This document shows positions 17,247-26,291 of a stretch of DNA of 64,000 nt, in pieces (position 1 is the stretch's first letter; each line of letters starts with the position of its first letter). The position numbers were made by a program, and so were the translations under genes. The notes beneath the pieces are model-generated. The model was not told where the DNA came from, did no database searches, and saw only the letters and a program-made list of their open reading frames with translations. Origin of the DNA: JAAFHB01 sp963677935 (GTDB lineage: Bacteria > Bacteroidota > Bacteroidia > Bacteroidales > Prolixibacteraceae); contig CAXXEH010000003.1 in NCBI GenBank assembly GCA_963677935.2, positions 2,790,001-2,854,000 on the forward strand, in the 5' to 3' direction.

Positions 17247-19369
17247 ACCCCTTTGATAGGTGTGGTCTTGTGTTCTGCTTGTGTATAACTAACCAGCAAA
17301 GACTTCTGTTTTTCCGAAACAGATAGTTTATACCCTGTACCAAGAATTTCTCCCTTCACAACTTTCTTTTCACCTGAATCCTCATTAAGCAGCACATATT
17401 CTGCGTTGTAATCCAATCCGCAAAGTTTTACCAGGATGGATTCGTCAGGACAATTTTTTCTCCTGAAGGCCATGACTATCCCATCTTTTTCTGCGGGGCG
17501 GTTCAGCTGATAGGAGACCCACCTGTCGTCCCTGAGCAGATTTTCAGTTCCGGTCAACGGGTAGTAGTCCCCATAATAAAATGGTCGTAATCGTTTGAAA
17601 TCGTTCATGCATTTTTGCATTTGAGGAATTGAACTGTTCGCGCTGTGGATATCCCATAACAGTACCATTGAGCTGCTCATACTTGACCGGAAATCATATT
17701 CAGAACTGTTAAACAGGCCGGTTCCGTGCAGCGGTAAATAGAAATTCAGTCCATAGGTATGGTTTTGGTATCCGTTGGGCTCCCCAAATCCATAATCGGA
17801 CCTCCACAAAGGAGAGCTGCGTGATACCGTTTCCAGGTCGATCCGCCTTCCTCCGCTCGCGCAATTGTCTATAATCAATTTTGGGAATCTCACCAAAAGG
17901 CTATCCCAGAATGCATACAGTCCTTCGATGTACCGAATTTCAGCCATCCCAACACGACCGGGTTTATCCTTCATTTTCCAGCTCCCTTCCCCATCGACCC
18001 AGTTGAAATCCTGACGGTAATAATCCACCCCTTCCTTTTTCAAAAAATCAGAAATATAGTCAGTGAGCCATAAACGGGCGTTTGTGTCACCAAGATCAAA
18101 CAGATAGGTATCAGCATTGTAGAGATCATCTTTCTTTTTTGTTGCGGGATATTCAAGTAACCATTCGGGATGTTCCTGCTCAATCTTTGTCCCTTTACGG
18201 ACCCGCTCGGGCTCGAACCAAAGGAGGAATTTTGCTCCGGCTGCATGAGCAGCATCTGAAACAGGTTTTAAACCATTGGGAAATCTTTTCTCATCCACTA
18301 CCCAGTTGCCAACCCCCTGCCACCATTCACCGCCTCCTTTGTACCATCCCGCATCCACCCAGCAAACTTCAGGGAGAATATCAAATTGTTTGAACCTTTC
18401 AATGGTAGCAATTGCATAAGATTCTGTCAGGCAAGTGAATTCATTGCACGGTGACGGGCCTCCCCGGCTAAGACCGGCGGAAAGCGGCAGATCGACAAAA
18501 TGTCCATCAATTTTACGAGTATGATGGGCAAGGATAAACTGCCGAAACTTGTTGTGCCCTACCATTCGATCAGCTCCTCTCCAGAAAAGGAGACAAATTT
18601 TTGGCGAACGGATCTCTTCGTTGGGATAAAGGGTTAATTCTATCCTTTCCATACCCGATGTGAGTGAAAATGATTTTTCGTCAACTTTCAGGATGTCGGC
18701 ATACCATTTTCCGGTCCAACCAACGGCGACCATGATACCCTGCTGCCCAGGCGTTTCAATGTTAAAAAACGGGAATGCAGTATTGTCTGATGAGCCCCTG
18801 GCCCCATCAGGCACCATTTTAATGTTTTTCCTGATTTTCAACGAATCGTCAAGTGGCATAAAATCACTTGGCCGGGCACCACTTCCGTTGGCATGATGGA
18901 GTATATAGGTGCCTTTGCCGAAATGATCAAACCGGTGATCAACTGCCAGCACTTTTTCGATAGGCAAAGTACGCTTATCTGAAGTATTGGAAATTTTTAG
19001 TACCCACTCCACGGCCTGAAAATCAGGGAAACATGTAACCAGGCATTTCACGACAAGTCCACTTCGTTTATCCGAGTAGGTGAATTCAGACTTCTCAACA
19101 TCAGACTTATCCGATTTAAATCTTTCGGCTTTGAACTGCCAGTTTTTGATAAAATTGTCAGATTTAATTCCTCCATAAACGAACGAAAACGGGGGAATCT
19201 TGCCTTTTGAGAAATTTTGCCCGATCCATTTATGAATGTCCTCACCGTTATTAAACATCTGATTCGATAGGCAGATTGCTTGCTGAGGGCATAAAATAAG
19301 AATCAGGAAAGCTGATATTACTGCTACTTTTCGGAAAAAAATCAATTGCCTATGTTGGTATGACTTCAT
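17240..19369 (-). CDS. GH36-like alpha-galactosidase
   Basis: 709 residues, signal peptide about 1-34. It shares the architecture of 755-2905: beta-sandwich, TIM barrel and C-terminal beta domain. Barrel residues are WFEPERV at 384-390, nucleophile Asp454 in YYRQDFNW and acid/base Asp525 in LWRSDY. The conserved DNCASGGRRIDLE stretch (501-513) lines the galactose pocket in GH36 relatives. It differs from 755-2905 by a shortened loop after DAGWY, so acceptor preference may differ. Its stop codon is embedded in repeated element copy B. The neighbours are the DoxX fusion gene before it and the SGNH gene after it. Confidence 0.88.
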   Translation of the reverse strand: MKSYQHRQLIFFRKVAVISAFLILILCPQQAICLSNQMFNNGEDIHKWIGQNFSKGKIPPFSFVYGGIKSDNFIKNWQFKAERFKSDKSDVEKSEFTYSDKRSGLVVKCLVTCFPDFQAVEWVLKISNTSDKRTLPIEKVLAVDHRFDHFGKGTYILHHANGSGARPSDFMPLDDSLKIRKNIKMVPDGARGSSDNTAFPFFNIETPGQQGIMVAVGWTGKWYADILKVDEKSFSLTSGMERIELTLYPNEEIRSPKICLLFWRGADRMVGHNKFRQFILAHHTRKIDGHFVDLPLSAGLSRGGPSPCNEFTCLTESYAIATIERFKQFDILPEVCWVDAGWYKGGGEWWQGVGNWVVDEKRFPNGLKPVSDAAHAAGAKFLLWFEPERVRKGTKIEQEHPEWLLEYPATKKKDDLYNADTYLFDLGDTNARLWLTDYISDFLKKEGVDYYRQDFNWVDGEGSWKMKDKPGRVGMAEIRYIEGLYAFWDSLLVRFPKLIIDNCASGGRRIDLETVSRSSPLWRSDYGFGEPNGYQNHTYGLNFYLPLHGTGLFNSSEYDFRSSMSSSMVLLWDIHSANSSIPQMQKCMNDFKRLRPFYYGDYYPLTGTENLLRDDRWVSYQLNRPAEKDGIVMAFRRKNCPDESILVKLCGLDYNAEYVLLNEDSGEKKVVKGEILGTGYKLSVSEKQKSLLVSYTQAEHKTTPIKGVK

Positions 19370-19436
19370 TGGTTTTTAGCTGAGTTTGTATTTATAACCT
19401 TTACTTTTTCAATAATAACAATTAACCATTTCGGGA

Positions 19437-20978
19437 TTATGAATACCACTCACGGGTACGCCCCTGAAGATTTTTCAGCGTATCGATACAGATGTTCACA
19501 TCATTTACAACCTGAAAGTCAAACATTCCTACGCAAATAAAGTCTGCACCATTCTTAAATGCCCAATTAAATCCATCTTTGGGATGAATGGCGCCGGCAG
19601 CCAGAACCTTAAATCCCATTACCGGAATTTTTGTTTTATTCACAAAAGCTGTCGTCTCTTCCGGATTGTTGCAGAATAGGTTATCATGAAACTTGTTGTG
19701 ATCCGATTTTCCGCCATTCATCACTTCAAAAGGCTCGCGAAACTCTCTTGGATGAGCTGACCAGTAATTATCGTGATGCATTGTTTTCATATAATAGTCG
19801 GGGATAATGCCCTTTTGTTCACAGATGATTAATGATTCCAGGGCGTGAGCGCCCAAGCCTGCCACATAGCCCTGACCTTTCATCTTTTCCAGCATTTTTT
19901 GAATAACATCCAATTTACCGTCGCGAGCGCAGACATCGGTATGATTACCCTGTACCTGAAGAATATCGGAGCCCAAATCTATTGCCCTATTGATTTGATC
20001 GAAAATCTCTGAACTTTTGCTGCCCGGAGCCACCTGAGTAATTACCTTAATCTTACTTCCTGTAAGTTTTTTGTACTTGGCCATTACCGCTCCTGTAGGG
20101 AAACCGATATTGATGGTGTCAATTCCGGCTTTCTCAGCCAGGATAAGCGTTTCAAATATTTTCTTCTCAGAATTATAGGCTTTAAACAACATTTCACTAT
20201 AGATCAGATCTCTGGCATGCGCCCAACCACCGATCAGGTTTCCCCCGGCAATTAACCGGCTGATCTGGAAATTTCCCAGTTTTCCCTTTGGCAACACACC
20301 CTTCAAATCTTTAAGCGGTGTTTCGCCAACCTGAATAGTCGCACCAGTCATGACATCAACCCCTTCATTCCTGAGATTTCGGATTCCGCCCCATCCCACC
20401 GCGCAAAGGACAGGAAGCGTTGAAAGGTTTTTAATTGCATCGCGCCGTGTCTGTTGATTGACAATGCTTTGCTCCTCTCTGGGGAGGGTAGTATCATGTG
20501 ACCTTTTCTTTAACAATCTCAGAAGTTCATCAATCCCATATCCTCTTGCGGTAATCAGGGTAAAGAAAAGGAGTACAAAACCTTCAATAAACAGTTTATT
20601 TACGATAAAGATGCTTCCCTCGTCTACCTGTGCAATTATCGAGGCGCCAAATGGAGGGTATGCAAAATAATAGAGAACCATCAACAGAAATCCGGCAAGC
20701 GACGCAAGCCTCACGAAATAACCAACAAAAAGTGCTAACCCTATTATTAGAAGTCCATAAATATTTAAAAAATCTACGGATTTAAGAACAATAGGATTTG
20801 AAGCCAGCAGATGGTAGAAAGGTGAAAACACACCTGAAGTTTTTACAAGGAAAGAATACGATGTCCAGTTGGTTGCCAGGAGTTTTGATAATCCTTCGTA
20901 TAAAAAGTGCCAACCAATACTTACCCTTATTACAGTCAATAAAATTTCTCCAATGGCCTGCTGCTTTGTTGTTTTCAT
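19437..20978 (-). CDS. DoxX-like membrane domain fused to aldo/keto-reductase-like TIM barrel
   Basis: 513 residues. Residues 8-148 form a four-helix DoxX-type membrane domain (helices near 10-30, 70-88, 90-108 and 127-145). A linker contains a twin-arginine-like QTRRDAIKNLS (Arg178, Arg179). Residues 215-513 form a TIM-barrel protein with Rossmann-free aldo/keto-reductase character (RLIAGGNLIGGWAHA, AGIDTINIGFPTG, DILQVQGNHTD, KVLAAGAIHPKDGF). DoxX proteins are tied to membrane redox and thiol metabolism; the barrel may face the periplasm. The substrate is unknown, but a role in sugar or lactone oxidation-reduction linked to the surrounding glycosidases is plausible. The catalytic Tyr/Lys tetrad of classical AKRs could not be placed. 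Confidence 0.65.
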   Translation of the reverse strand: MKTTKQQAIGEILLTVIRVSIGWHFLYEGLSKLLATNWTSYSFLVKTSGVFSPFYHLLASNPIVLKSVDFLNIYGLLIIGLALFVGYFVRLASLAGFLLMVLYYFAYPPFGASIIAQVDEGSIFIVNKLFIEGFVLLFFTLITARGYGIDELLRLLKKRSHDTTLPREEQSIVNQQTRRDAIKNLSTLPVLCAVGWGGIRNLRNEGVDVMTGATIQVGETPLKDLKGVLPKGKLGNFQISRLIAGGNLIGGWAHARDLIYSEMLFKAYNSEKKIFETLILAEKAGIDTINIGFPTGAVMAKYKKLTGSKIKVITQVAPGSKSSEIFDQINRAIDLGSDILQVQGNHTDVCARDGKLDVIQKMLEKMKGQGYVAGLGAHALESLIICEQKGIIPDYYMKTMHHDNYWSAHPREFREPFEVMNGGKSDHNKFHDNLFCNNPEETTAFVNKTKIPVMGFKVLAAGAIHPKDGFNWAFKNGADFICVGMFDFQVVNDVNICIDTLKNLQGRTREWYS

Positions 20979-21000
20979 TCGTTTAGTCTATTTATGGGGT

Positions 21001-22977
21001 TCAACATTTAAAATTATTCCCTGATAATATCTCATCCTGTGCTGCAACACTAAAGTCAGGTATTCGGAAATAAACAACCTTTCCTTCGGGATCGGGAAAT
21101 TCTGTCAATTTGATGCTCTTCTCCCGGGTTCCGAGACTAAATGTCCGTTCATTGGCATCAACGGAGCATGCCACACCGTTTGGATGTATAGTTGAATCGC
21201 CGGGGATCAGTCGGAGTGAATTTGGATCGATCATGTAGCTGGAGATGTCGGCAGCATCCATCTTCTGAAGCTGGTCATTTTGGGCAGGATTGAGACAAAA
21301 GACGATCGGACCACGCATCACTGCAACCCGTCCCGACTGGCGTTTGCGCCCGAGCACCATTCTAAAAGGGATTGCCATATCAAGAATGACCTGATCACCT
21401 GGATTCCACAATCGCTCAATGGATAAAAATGACCCGGAGAGAATTGGTTCACTACATTGTTCCCCATTGACACTTACTGAAGCCTTCCTGCACCATTTCG
21501 GAATACGTAATTGGATAGGGAACTTAGCCGGTTTGGAGGGATCAAGATGAAATAAAACCCTGCCATTGCCGGGGTATTCCGTCTCCTGCCTGATTTTCAG
21601 AGATAATTCATTGTTTAAAGAGATAGAGGTTTCGGAAGGGGTATATAAATTGACCATTACTCCTTTAGCTGACCGGTAATAAATAAACGCCGGTAGTTCG
21701 GACATAATCCGGCGAAAATTATTGGGACAACAATAGGTGTCTTTTTCAAAATAGACACGTTTACCCTCCAGCGGGGTGAAATAATGGAGCCTCCTCCCAT
21801 CAGGCGACTGGACAGCAAACAAGGCGTTATATATGATACGTTCAAGAATATCACCATACCGGGCATTGCCATTCATCCGAAGGAAATGGTCAAATATCCG
21901 GATCTGGTATGCTATCGCGCAGGTCTCGCCAACAAATCCGCGCCCCTCCTGCACATCAGACCACTCTTCCCAATGGCCCGCCGAACCGGTGATCATTAAA
22001 CCATCTTCATTACACATAAAATCAATGGCACGTCGACCTGAGGCCAACAACCGCTCATCTGACCGATGTTTGAACAACTCAATTTGTGCGGAACACATGT
22101 CAAGATCAGAATAGACATGGCCGTTCAAGGTGGGATTTGATCCTTTTGTAGTTGTTGGTTTCCAATCAGCCAAAGCACGCTGTTCAATACAGAAATTCAA
22201 ATATCGTTTATCATTTGTCTCCTGGTAAAGGGCAAGAATATTACTATCCAGCCCAATAGCACCAAATTTCTGCCAGTTGGCAGGCATTGTTGACCATCGC
22301 TCAATCATATAATCGGCCAGCTTTTGTGCTGCTTTCAATGAATCTTTTTCGTGAAAATGGTGAAAATCGCTCGAAAGCCCCATAATGAGGTAACCCATTT
22401 CGTGAATATCCCACAATCCCCACATGCGCGCTTCCTTTATCATGATCCCGATATAGCCGTCGGGTTCCTGAGTCCTGATCAGTTCATCAATAATATGTTT
22501 CTTCAGCTCAATTACCTTTCCGTTATTTGTATAAGCGGCAAACCGGACAGTAGCATCTATCAGCTTGCCTAGTCCCACATAGTCGCTATACCCCTTACCC
22601 TCGTGTTTTTTCTGCTGGAAGGGGAGCAGAAAATCATTATCGACATCGAGTTTGAGTATGTTATTGTTAACTGTTATATCGATTCGGCGTCCGATTTCAC
22701 CCCCTACACTGACATGCCGGAAATCGAGTGATTGAAATACTTCATTGGTTTTTAGCCCCTGCCCCTTCCCTGTTCTAAGAGACTCAATGGCTAATTCCTC
22801 ATGAACACCTCCGGAAGATGCCCTGCCAAATTGGCCAAACAATGCCGATCCGCCTATAATCCCAGCAGCTTTCAGAAAAGTACGACGTTGAAGACCAAGG
22901 GTATTGTCGGGGATGTTTTTTGACTTAGCCGTCCCTGATTGTGCGGATTCGTCTGTCGTTTTTTTGGCGGTTTTCAT
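21001..22977 (-). CDS. GH127 beta-L-arabinofuranosidase-like enzyme, Tat-exported
   Basis: 658 residues. The Tat signal LQRRTFLKAAGIIGGSALFG (Arg31, Arg32) suggests export of a folded, metal-loaded protein, which fits a zinc enzyme. The (alpha/alpha)6 barrel carries the full GH127 thiolate-zinc motif: GETC (Glu351, Cys353) and TYCCPNN (Cys416, Cys417). Glu337/Glu338 in GHWEEW lie in the zone of the family acid/base. A C-terminal beta-sandwich includes PIQLRIPKWCRKASVSVNG and GRVAVMRGPIVFCL, typical of the former DUF1680 family. Expected role: retaining removal of beta-L-arabinofuranose, or a related furanose, in the periplasm. Repeated element copy C lies directly before its ATG. Confidence 0.85.
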   Translation of the reverse strand: MKTAKKTTDESAQSGTAKSKNIPDNTLGLQRRTFLKAAGIIGGSALFGQFGRASSGGVHEELAIESLRTGKGQGLKTNEVFQSLDFRHVSVGGEIGRRIDITVNNNILKLDVDNDFLLPFQQKKHEGKGYSDYVGLGKLIDATVRFAAYTNNGKVIELKKHIIDELIRTQEPDGYIGIMIKEARMWGLWDIHEMGYLIMGLSSDFHHFHEKDSLKAAQKLADYMIERWSTMPANWQKFGAIGLDSNILALYQETNDKRYLNFCIEQRALADWKPTTTKGSNPTLNGHVYSDLDMCSAQIELFKHRSDERLLASGRRAIDFMCNEDGLMITGSAGHWEEWSDVQEGRGFVGETCAIAYQIRIFDHFLRMNGNARYGDILERIIYNALFAVQSPDGRRLHYFTPLEGKRVYFEKDTYCCPNNFRRIMSELPAFIYYRSAKGVMVNLYTPSETSISLNNELSLKIRQETEYPGNGRVLFHLDPSKPAKFPIQLRIPKWCRKASVSVNGEQCSEPILSGSFLSIERLWNPGDQVILDMAIPFRMVLGRKRQSGRVAVMRGPIVFCLNPAQNDQLQKMDAADISSYMIDPNSLRLIPGDSTIHPNGVACSVDANERTFSLGTREKSIKLTEFPDPEGKVVYFRIPDFSVAAQDEILSGNNFKC

Positions 22978-22985
22978 TTGATAAG

Positions 22986-23075
22986 AATTTGTTTTTTATA
23001 TGCCAAATGGAATCCCGCATGGCGGGATGGTGATATTTTCATTTCAGTTTGTGGTTTTTCAGCCTTGGCTATTTC
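22986..23075 (-). repeat. Structured intercistronic element, copy C
   Basis: The core (22986-23012) is as in the other copies. The adjacent hairpin ATCCCGC 23012-23018 / GCGGGAT 23022-23028 has a 3-nt loop. The distal end resembles copy B and includes the TAG stop (23069-23071) of the GH2 gene. The A-rich tail ends immediately before the GH127 ATG at 22977, so the element sits where the ribosome binding site should be. Confidence 0.75.
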
Positions 23076-26000
23076 TGATAGCCTATTTCTGTCAGTTTTC
23101 GGTTGAAATCTTCAGGCAATTTTGTCATCGGTTTATTCATATCGATGGAGGCAAAATTGAGCATATTGCAGAACAACCGGTCGGCGGCAGGATCTTTACC
23201 AAGGTTTTCACCGATGTGCAGCGTATTTACAATGAATCGTCCCTGACCAAAATCCCATACTCCGACATGTATTCCCGAACAATAGTTATTACAAATACGT
23301 GTTGCACCACAGACGGTCTCAGCAGGATAGGTAAGGGCAGAACTCTTTTCAACAAAAGCATAACCAGATTTTGCACCTTGCGAATACTCCTGCGAAAGCG
23401 CATCCTGTGAAATAATATTTCTAAAATACATGTAATCCATCATACCCCCGGCTGGCATCCCTTCAAATATCGGGTGACGCTTTGCCCAGCGATCGGCACG
23501 ATAATAACCGGCAACATGATCCATCGATTCGATTACCCCTTTGTTGACAATAGGTAGCCAACGCGTAGAATTATTGCCGCTCCTGAATGTTGACGGGGAA
23601 AGGAAAATGGCAACGCTTCCACATTCCATCTGTCGCGATATGGTAATCATTGTTATACTATCCGGCACTGTTCCTGCAATTAAAATCACCTCCCTTTTCG
23701 ATTGATTAGCATTGTTAAATGGGAGCGTTTTGATTTTATGTTCCCTCAACCAATTGCTGACAATTGAGTCTTTACCACAAAGAACAATCTCTAGGGGCAT
23801 TTTGGGGAGATTCAAATTATTGGTAACGTAGAACTCTGTTTTACCACCCACTGCAGTTCCTCCATGATCCAACGTTGCCAGAAACTGATAGACGCCGGCT
23901 GGTCCGCTTACCGTAATAGTCTCCTCCATTATTGCCTGTGCAAAAGGAGGCTCCTGTCCATCAGTGGTTTCCGGAATACTGACAAGCACTTTTTTCTTAA
24001 AAACAGTCTTCAGGTCGGGGCCAACTACCTGAACTGTTGCCGGGTACTTTCCCGCCCGCAATACATCCAGGTTTGAGAAAGAAGCACGTAATTTAATTTC
24101 ATTCCCGCTGTAAATACTTTGAGGCTCGGTCATCAGGCACCAGCGAAGGGAAGAATTGCTCAATAAAACAGCGCCAATCAGTTCAGGTTTGAGTCTGCGA
24201 AAATTAGTGGCAACACTCTCTCCTACCACGCAATCAGCCACACCATTGGTAGGGGTGTAAGAGACCACCATTGGATTTGATCGGATGGCGGCATCAGACA
24301 TTTCACGTAAAGAACTTGCAGTCTTGTAAGCATCTTTGATATAATCTTCCGGACGAGCCCAGCAATTACCCATATCAAACTTTGTCCAATCAGTAAGCAA
24401 TTTATCATATTGGCGTTTAAAATATTGAGCATCATCAGCCTGTTCTTTGCCACATTGCTGAAAATCGCCAAGTTCCGATGGTAAATCAACAGGGAAACAT
24501 AGACCGGTTTCACTGATATAAATCTTTTGTCCGGAGGCGTTTGATCTGCCGGAAAGCTCATCAAGCGTTTTGGTACTGTAAGGAATCCACACATAGGGAT
24601 GCCAATCTTTCAATTCGTTTTCAGCGATATCCCAGGTACCTGAACCCGGACTGCTCATGCTTCCGATCTCCTTTCTTCCGTCAAATCTGCCACTGTTGAG
24701 GACAAATAACCGGGAAGGATCGAGCACCCTCAGGGAAGGCAATAAATCTACTGCTTTTCGGAAAATTATATTATCAGGAATTTCATTAAGAACACCCCAC
24801 ATTACCAGGCTTGCATGGTTACGATCCCTCAAAATGACACCTCGCATTGAATTTTCGAAACGTGTGAGAAGCAAATCATTGAAATTTTCCGGTTTGGGAT
24901 ATTTGTATTCACCATAATCTCCCATTTGCCAACATCCAAAATGCTCCTGTTGTACCAAAATACCCAGTTCATCATAAATATCAAGCACCCGGGGATTAGG
25001 GCAACCGAAGGGGATACGTACAAAATTAAAACCTAATGTCTTCAAATTGAGGACATCTCTCCTCAACATATTTTCATTCAAAGGGACAGTATAGCCAACA
25101 GGGTAATGGGTACTGAAATTAGCGCCGTTCAGGAATATTCTGTTCCCGTTGAGTCTGAAATACCCATTTTCAAAACGAAAATCGCGAAATCCAATGCGAA
25201 CAGATTGTTCATCAACAGAGCTCTGCGTCTGTACAGAAGCAGTGATACGGTAAAGCATTGGCTCATCCGGGCACCACAATTTATAGTCAGGCACCTGAAT
25301 ATCAGCCTCGATCCTGCTTTCCCCCGGTTCAATTTTCTGCACGTAATTTTCCAGTGCTACAGCCAATCCTGTGCGCGCTTCCGAAATTTTAAAAGATAAA
25401 GTCGATGAAGATTCTTTGGACAGGGTATTTAAAATGGTTGTTTGTATCCTTACTTTACCTGTTTTCCAGTCGGGGACAACAAACAAGTCACTCAGACGAA
25501 CAGCAGGAACCAACATCAATTCCACATCCCCGATGATACCTCCGGAGTTATAGGCGGCATTACCCGCGTAAGGATACTGCTTTGCACCGGAAGGGGTGTC
25601 TTTTAACGCAATGCCATCTATCGGCTGATAAGTGGGATTGAGCACTCGGACCACAAGCAGGTTCTTTCCACCCTGATTTAAGACACCGCTAACATCGAAA
25701 TCAAAAGGGGTCTCGCTACCTTCATGACCTCCGAGTGATTTCCCATTTAGCCATACCTCTGCCAAATAGTCAACGGCATGGAATTTTAACAGATAGTGGC
25801 CGTCACGATGAAGATTCTTTGGCGTTTCAAACTCACGCCAATACCACACTACGCCATGATAATTGTGAAAAACATCCTGAATGGCCCAGGGCACCTGTGT
25901 TTGTTTGGAGCCGGAAAATGGAGGCAATTTAAACCATCCATTCTGACGCCCCATATTACTGGAATCTGTTGCTATTCTCCAGTCATTTCCACTGAGAGCG

Positions 26001-26104
26001 ATCGTCTGTGAACAGATTCCAACCGGACCTTTCAATATAATGCCCTTCGAAAAAGACATATTGCATAACATAATTAAGAATACTGCTAAAACAAATTTTT
26101 TCAT
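23069..26104 (-). CDS. GH2 beta-glycosidase with C-terminal extension
   Basis: 1011 residues, signal peptide about 1-20. Domain order is a jelly-roll sugar-binding domain (about 35-200), an immunoglobulin-like domain (about 205-305) and a TIM barrel (about 310-620). The barrel has acid/base Glu441 in WGVLNEI and nucleophile Glu532 in YISETGL. Beyond about 640 lie a beta-sandwich and an alpha/beta, flavodoxin- or glutamine-amidotransferase-like domain (IVLCGKDSIVSNWLREHKI, REVILIAG, HPIFEGMP). GH2 members include beta-galactosidases, beta-glucuronidases and beta-mannosidases; specificity cannot be read here. The alpha/beta tail is known in some GH2 proteins but is not typical of LacZ. A 187 bp spacer separates it from the beta-helix gene before it. 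Confidence 0.85.
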   Translation of the reverse strand: MKKFVLAVFLIMLCNMSFSKGIILKGPVGICSQTIALSGNDWRIATDSSNMGRQNGWFKLPPFSGSKQTQVPWAIQDVFHNYHGVVWYWREFETPKNLHRDGHYLLKFHAVDYLAEVWLNGKSLGGHEGSETPFDFDVSGVLNQGGKNLLVVRVLNPTYQPIDGIALKDTPSGAKQYPYAGNAAYNSGGIIGDVELMLVPAVRLSDLFVVPDWKTGKVRIQTTILNTLSKESSSTLSFKISEARTGLAVALENYVQKIEPGESRIEADIQVPDYKLWCPDEPMLYRITASVQTQSSVDEQSVRIGFRDFRFENGYFRLNGNRIFLNGANFSTHYPVGYTVPLNENMLRRDVLNLKTLGFNFVRIPFGCPNPRVLDIYDELGILVQQEHFGCWQMGDYGEYKYPKPENFNDLLLTRFENSMRGVILRDRNHASLVMWGVLNEIPDNIIFRKAVDLLPSLRVLDPSRLFVLNSGRFDGRKEIGSMSSPGSGTWDIAENELKDWHPYVWIPYSTKTLDELSGRSNASGQKIYISETGLCFPVDLPSELGDFQQCGKEQADDAQYFKRQYDKLLTDWTKFDMGNCWARPEDYIKDAYKTASSLREMSDAAIRSNPMVVSYTPTNGVADCVVGESVATNFRRLKPELIGAVLLSNSSLRWCLMTEPQSIYSGNEIKLRASFSNLDVLRAGKYPATVQVVGPDLKTVFKKKVLVSIPETTDGQEPPFAQAIMEETITVSGPAGVYQFLATLDHGGTAVGGKTEFYVTNNLNLPKMPLEIVLCGKDSIVSNWLREHKIKTLPFNNANQSKREVILIAGTVPDSITMITISRQMECGSVAIFLSPSTFRSGNNSTRWLPIVNKGVIESMDHVAGYYRADRWAKRHPIFEGMPAGGMMDYMYFRNIISQDALSQEYSQGAKSGYAFVEKSSALTYPAETVCGATRICNNYCSGIHVGVWDFGQGRFIVNTLHIGENLGKDPAADRLFCNMLNFASIDMNKPMTKLPEDFNRKLTEIGYQK

Positions 26105-26291
26105 TTCGTAGGTTTTTAGGTGACCATTTCTGCCTGTTTGTAATTAATCATCATTACTTATAGTAAATATCGCGCATTTTATCGCGTTTGATTATCATGG
26201 TGCAATTTACTTCATTTTTTTATTATGCGGAATTTCGACAGCGTCAAATTCAGCTGATCTTCCCTGCTTTTCCGGTTCCCTTGCATTTTGG

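Noticed and set aside
26105..26291. Regulatory RNA in the 187-bp spacer before the GH2 gene's downstream side
   Set aside because: Only a weak CGCG inverted pair and AT-rich sequence; nothing supports a structured element.
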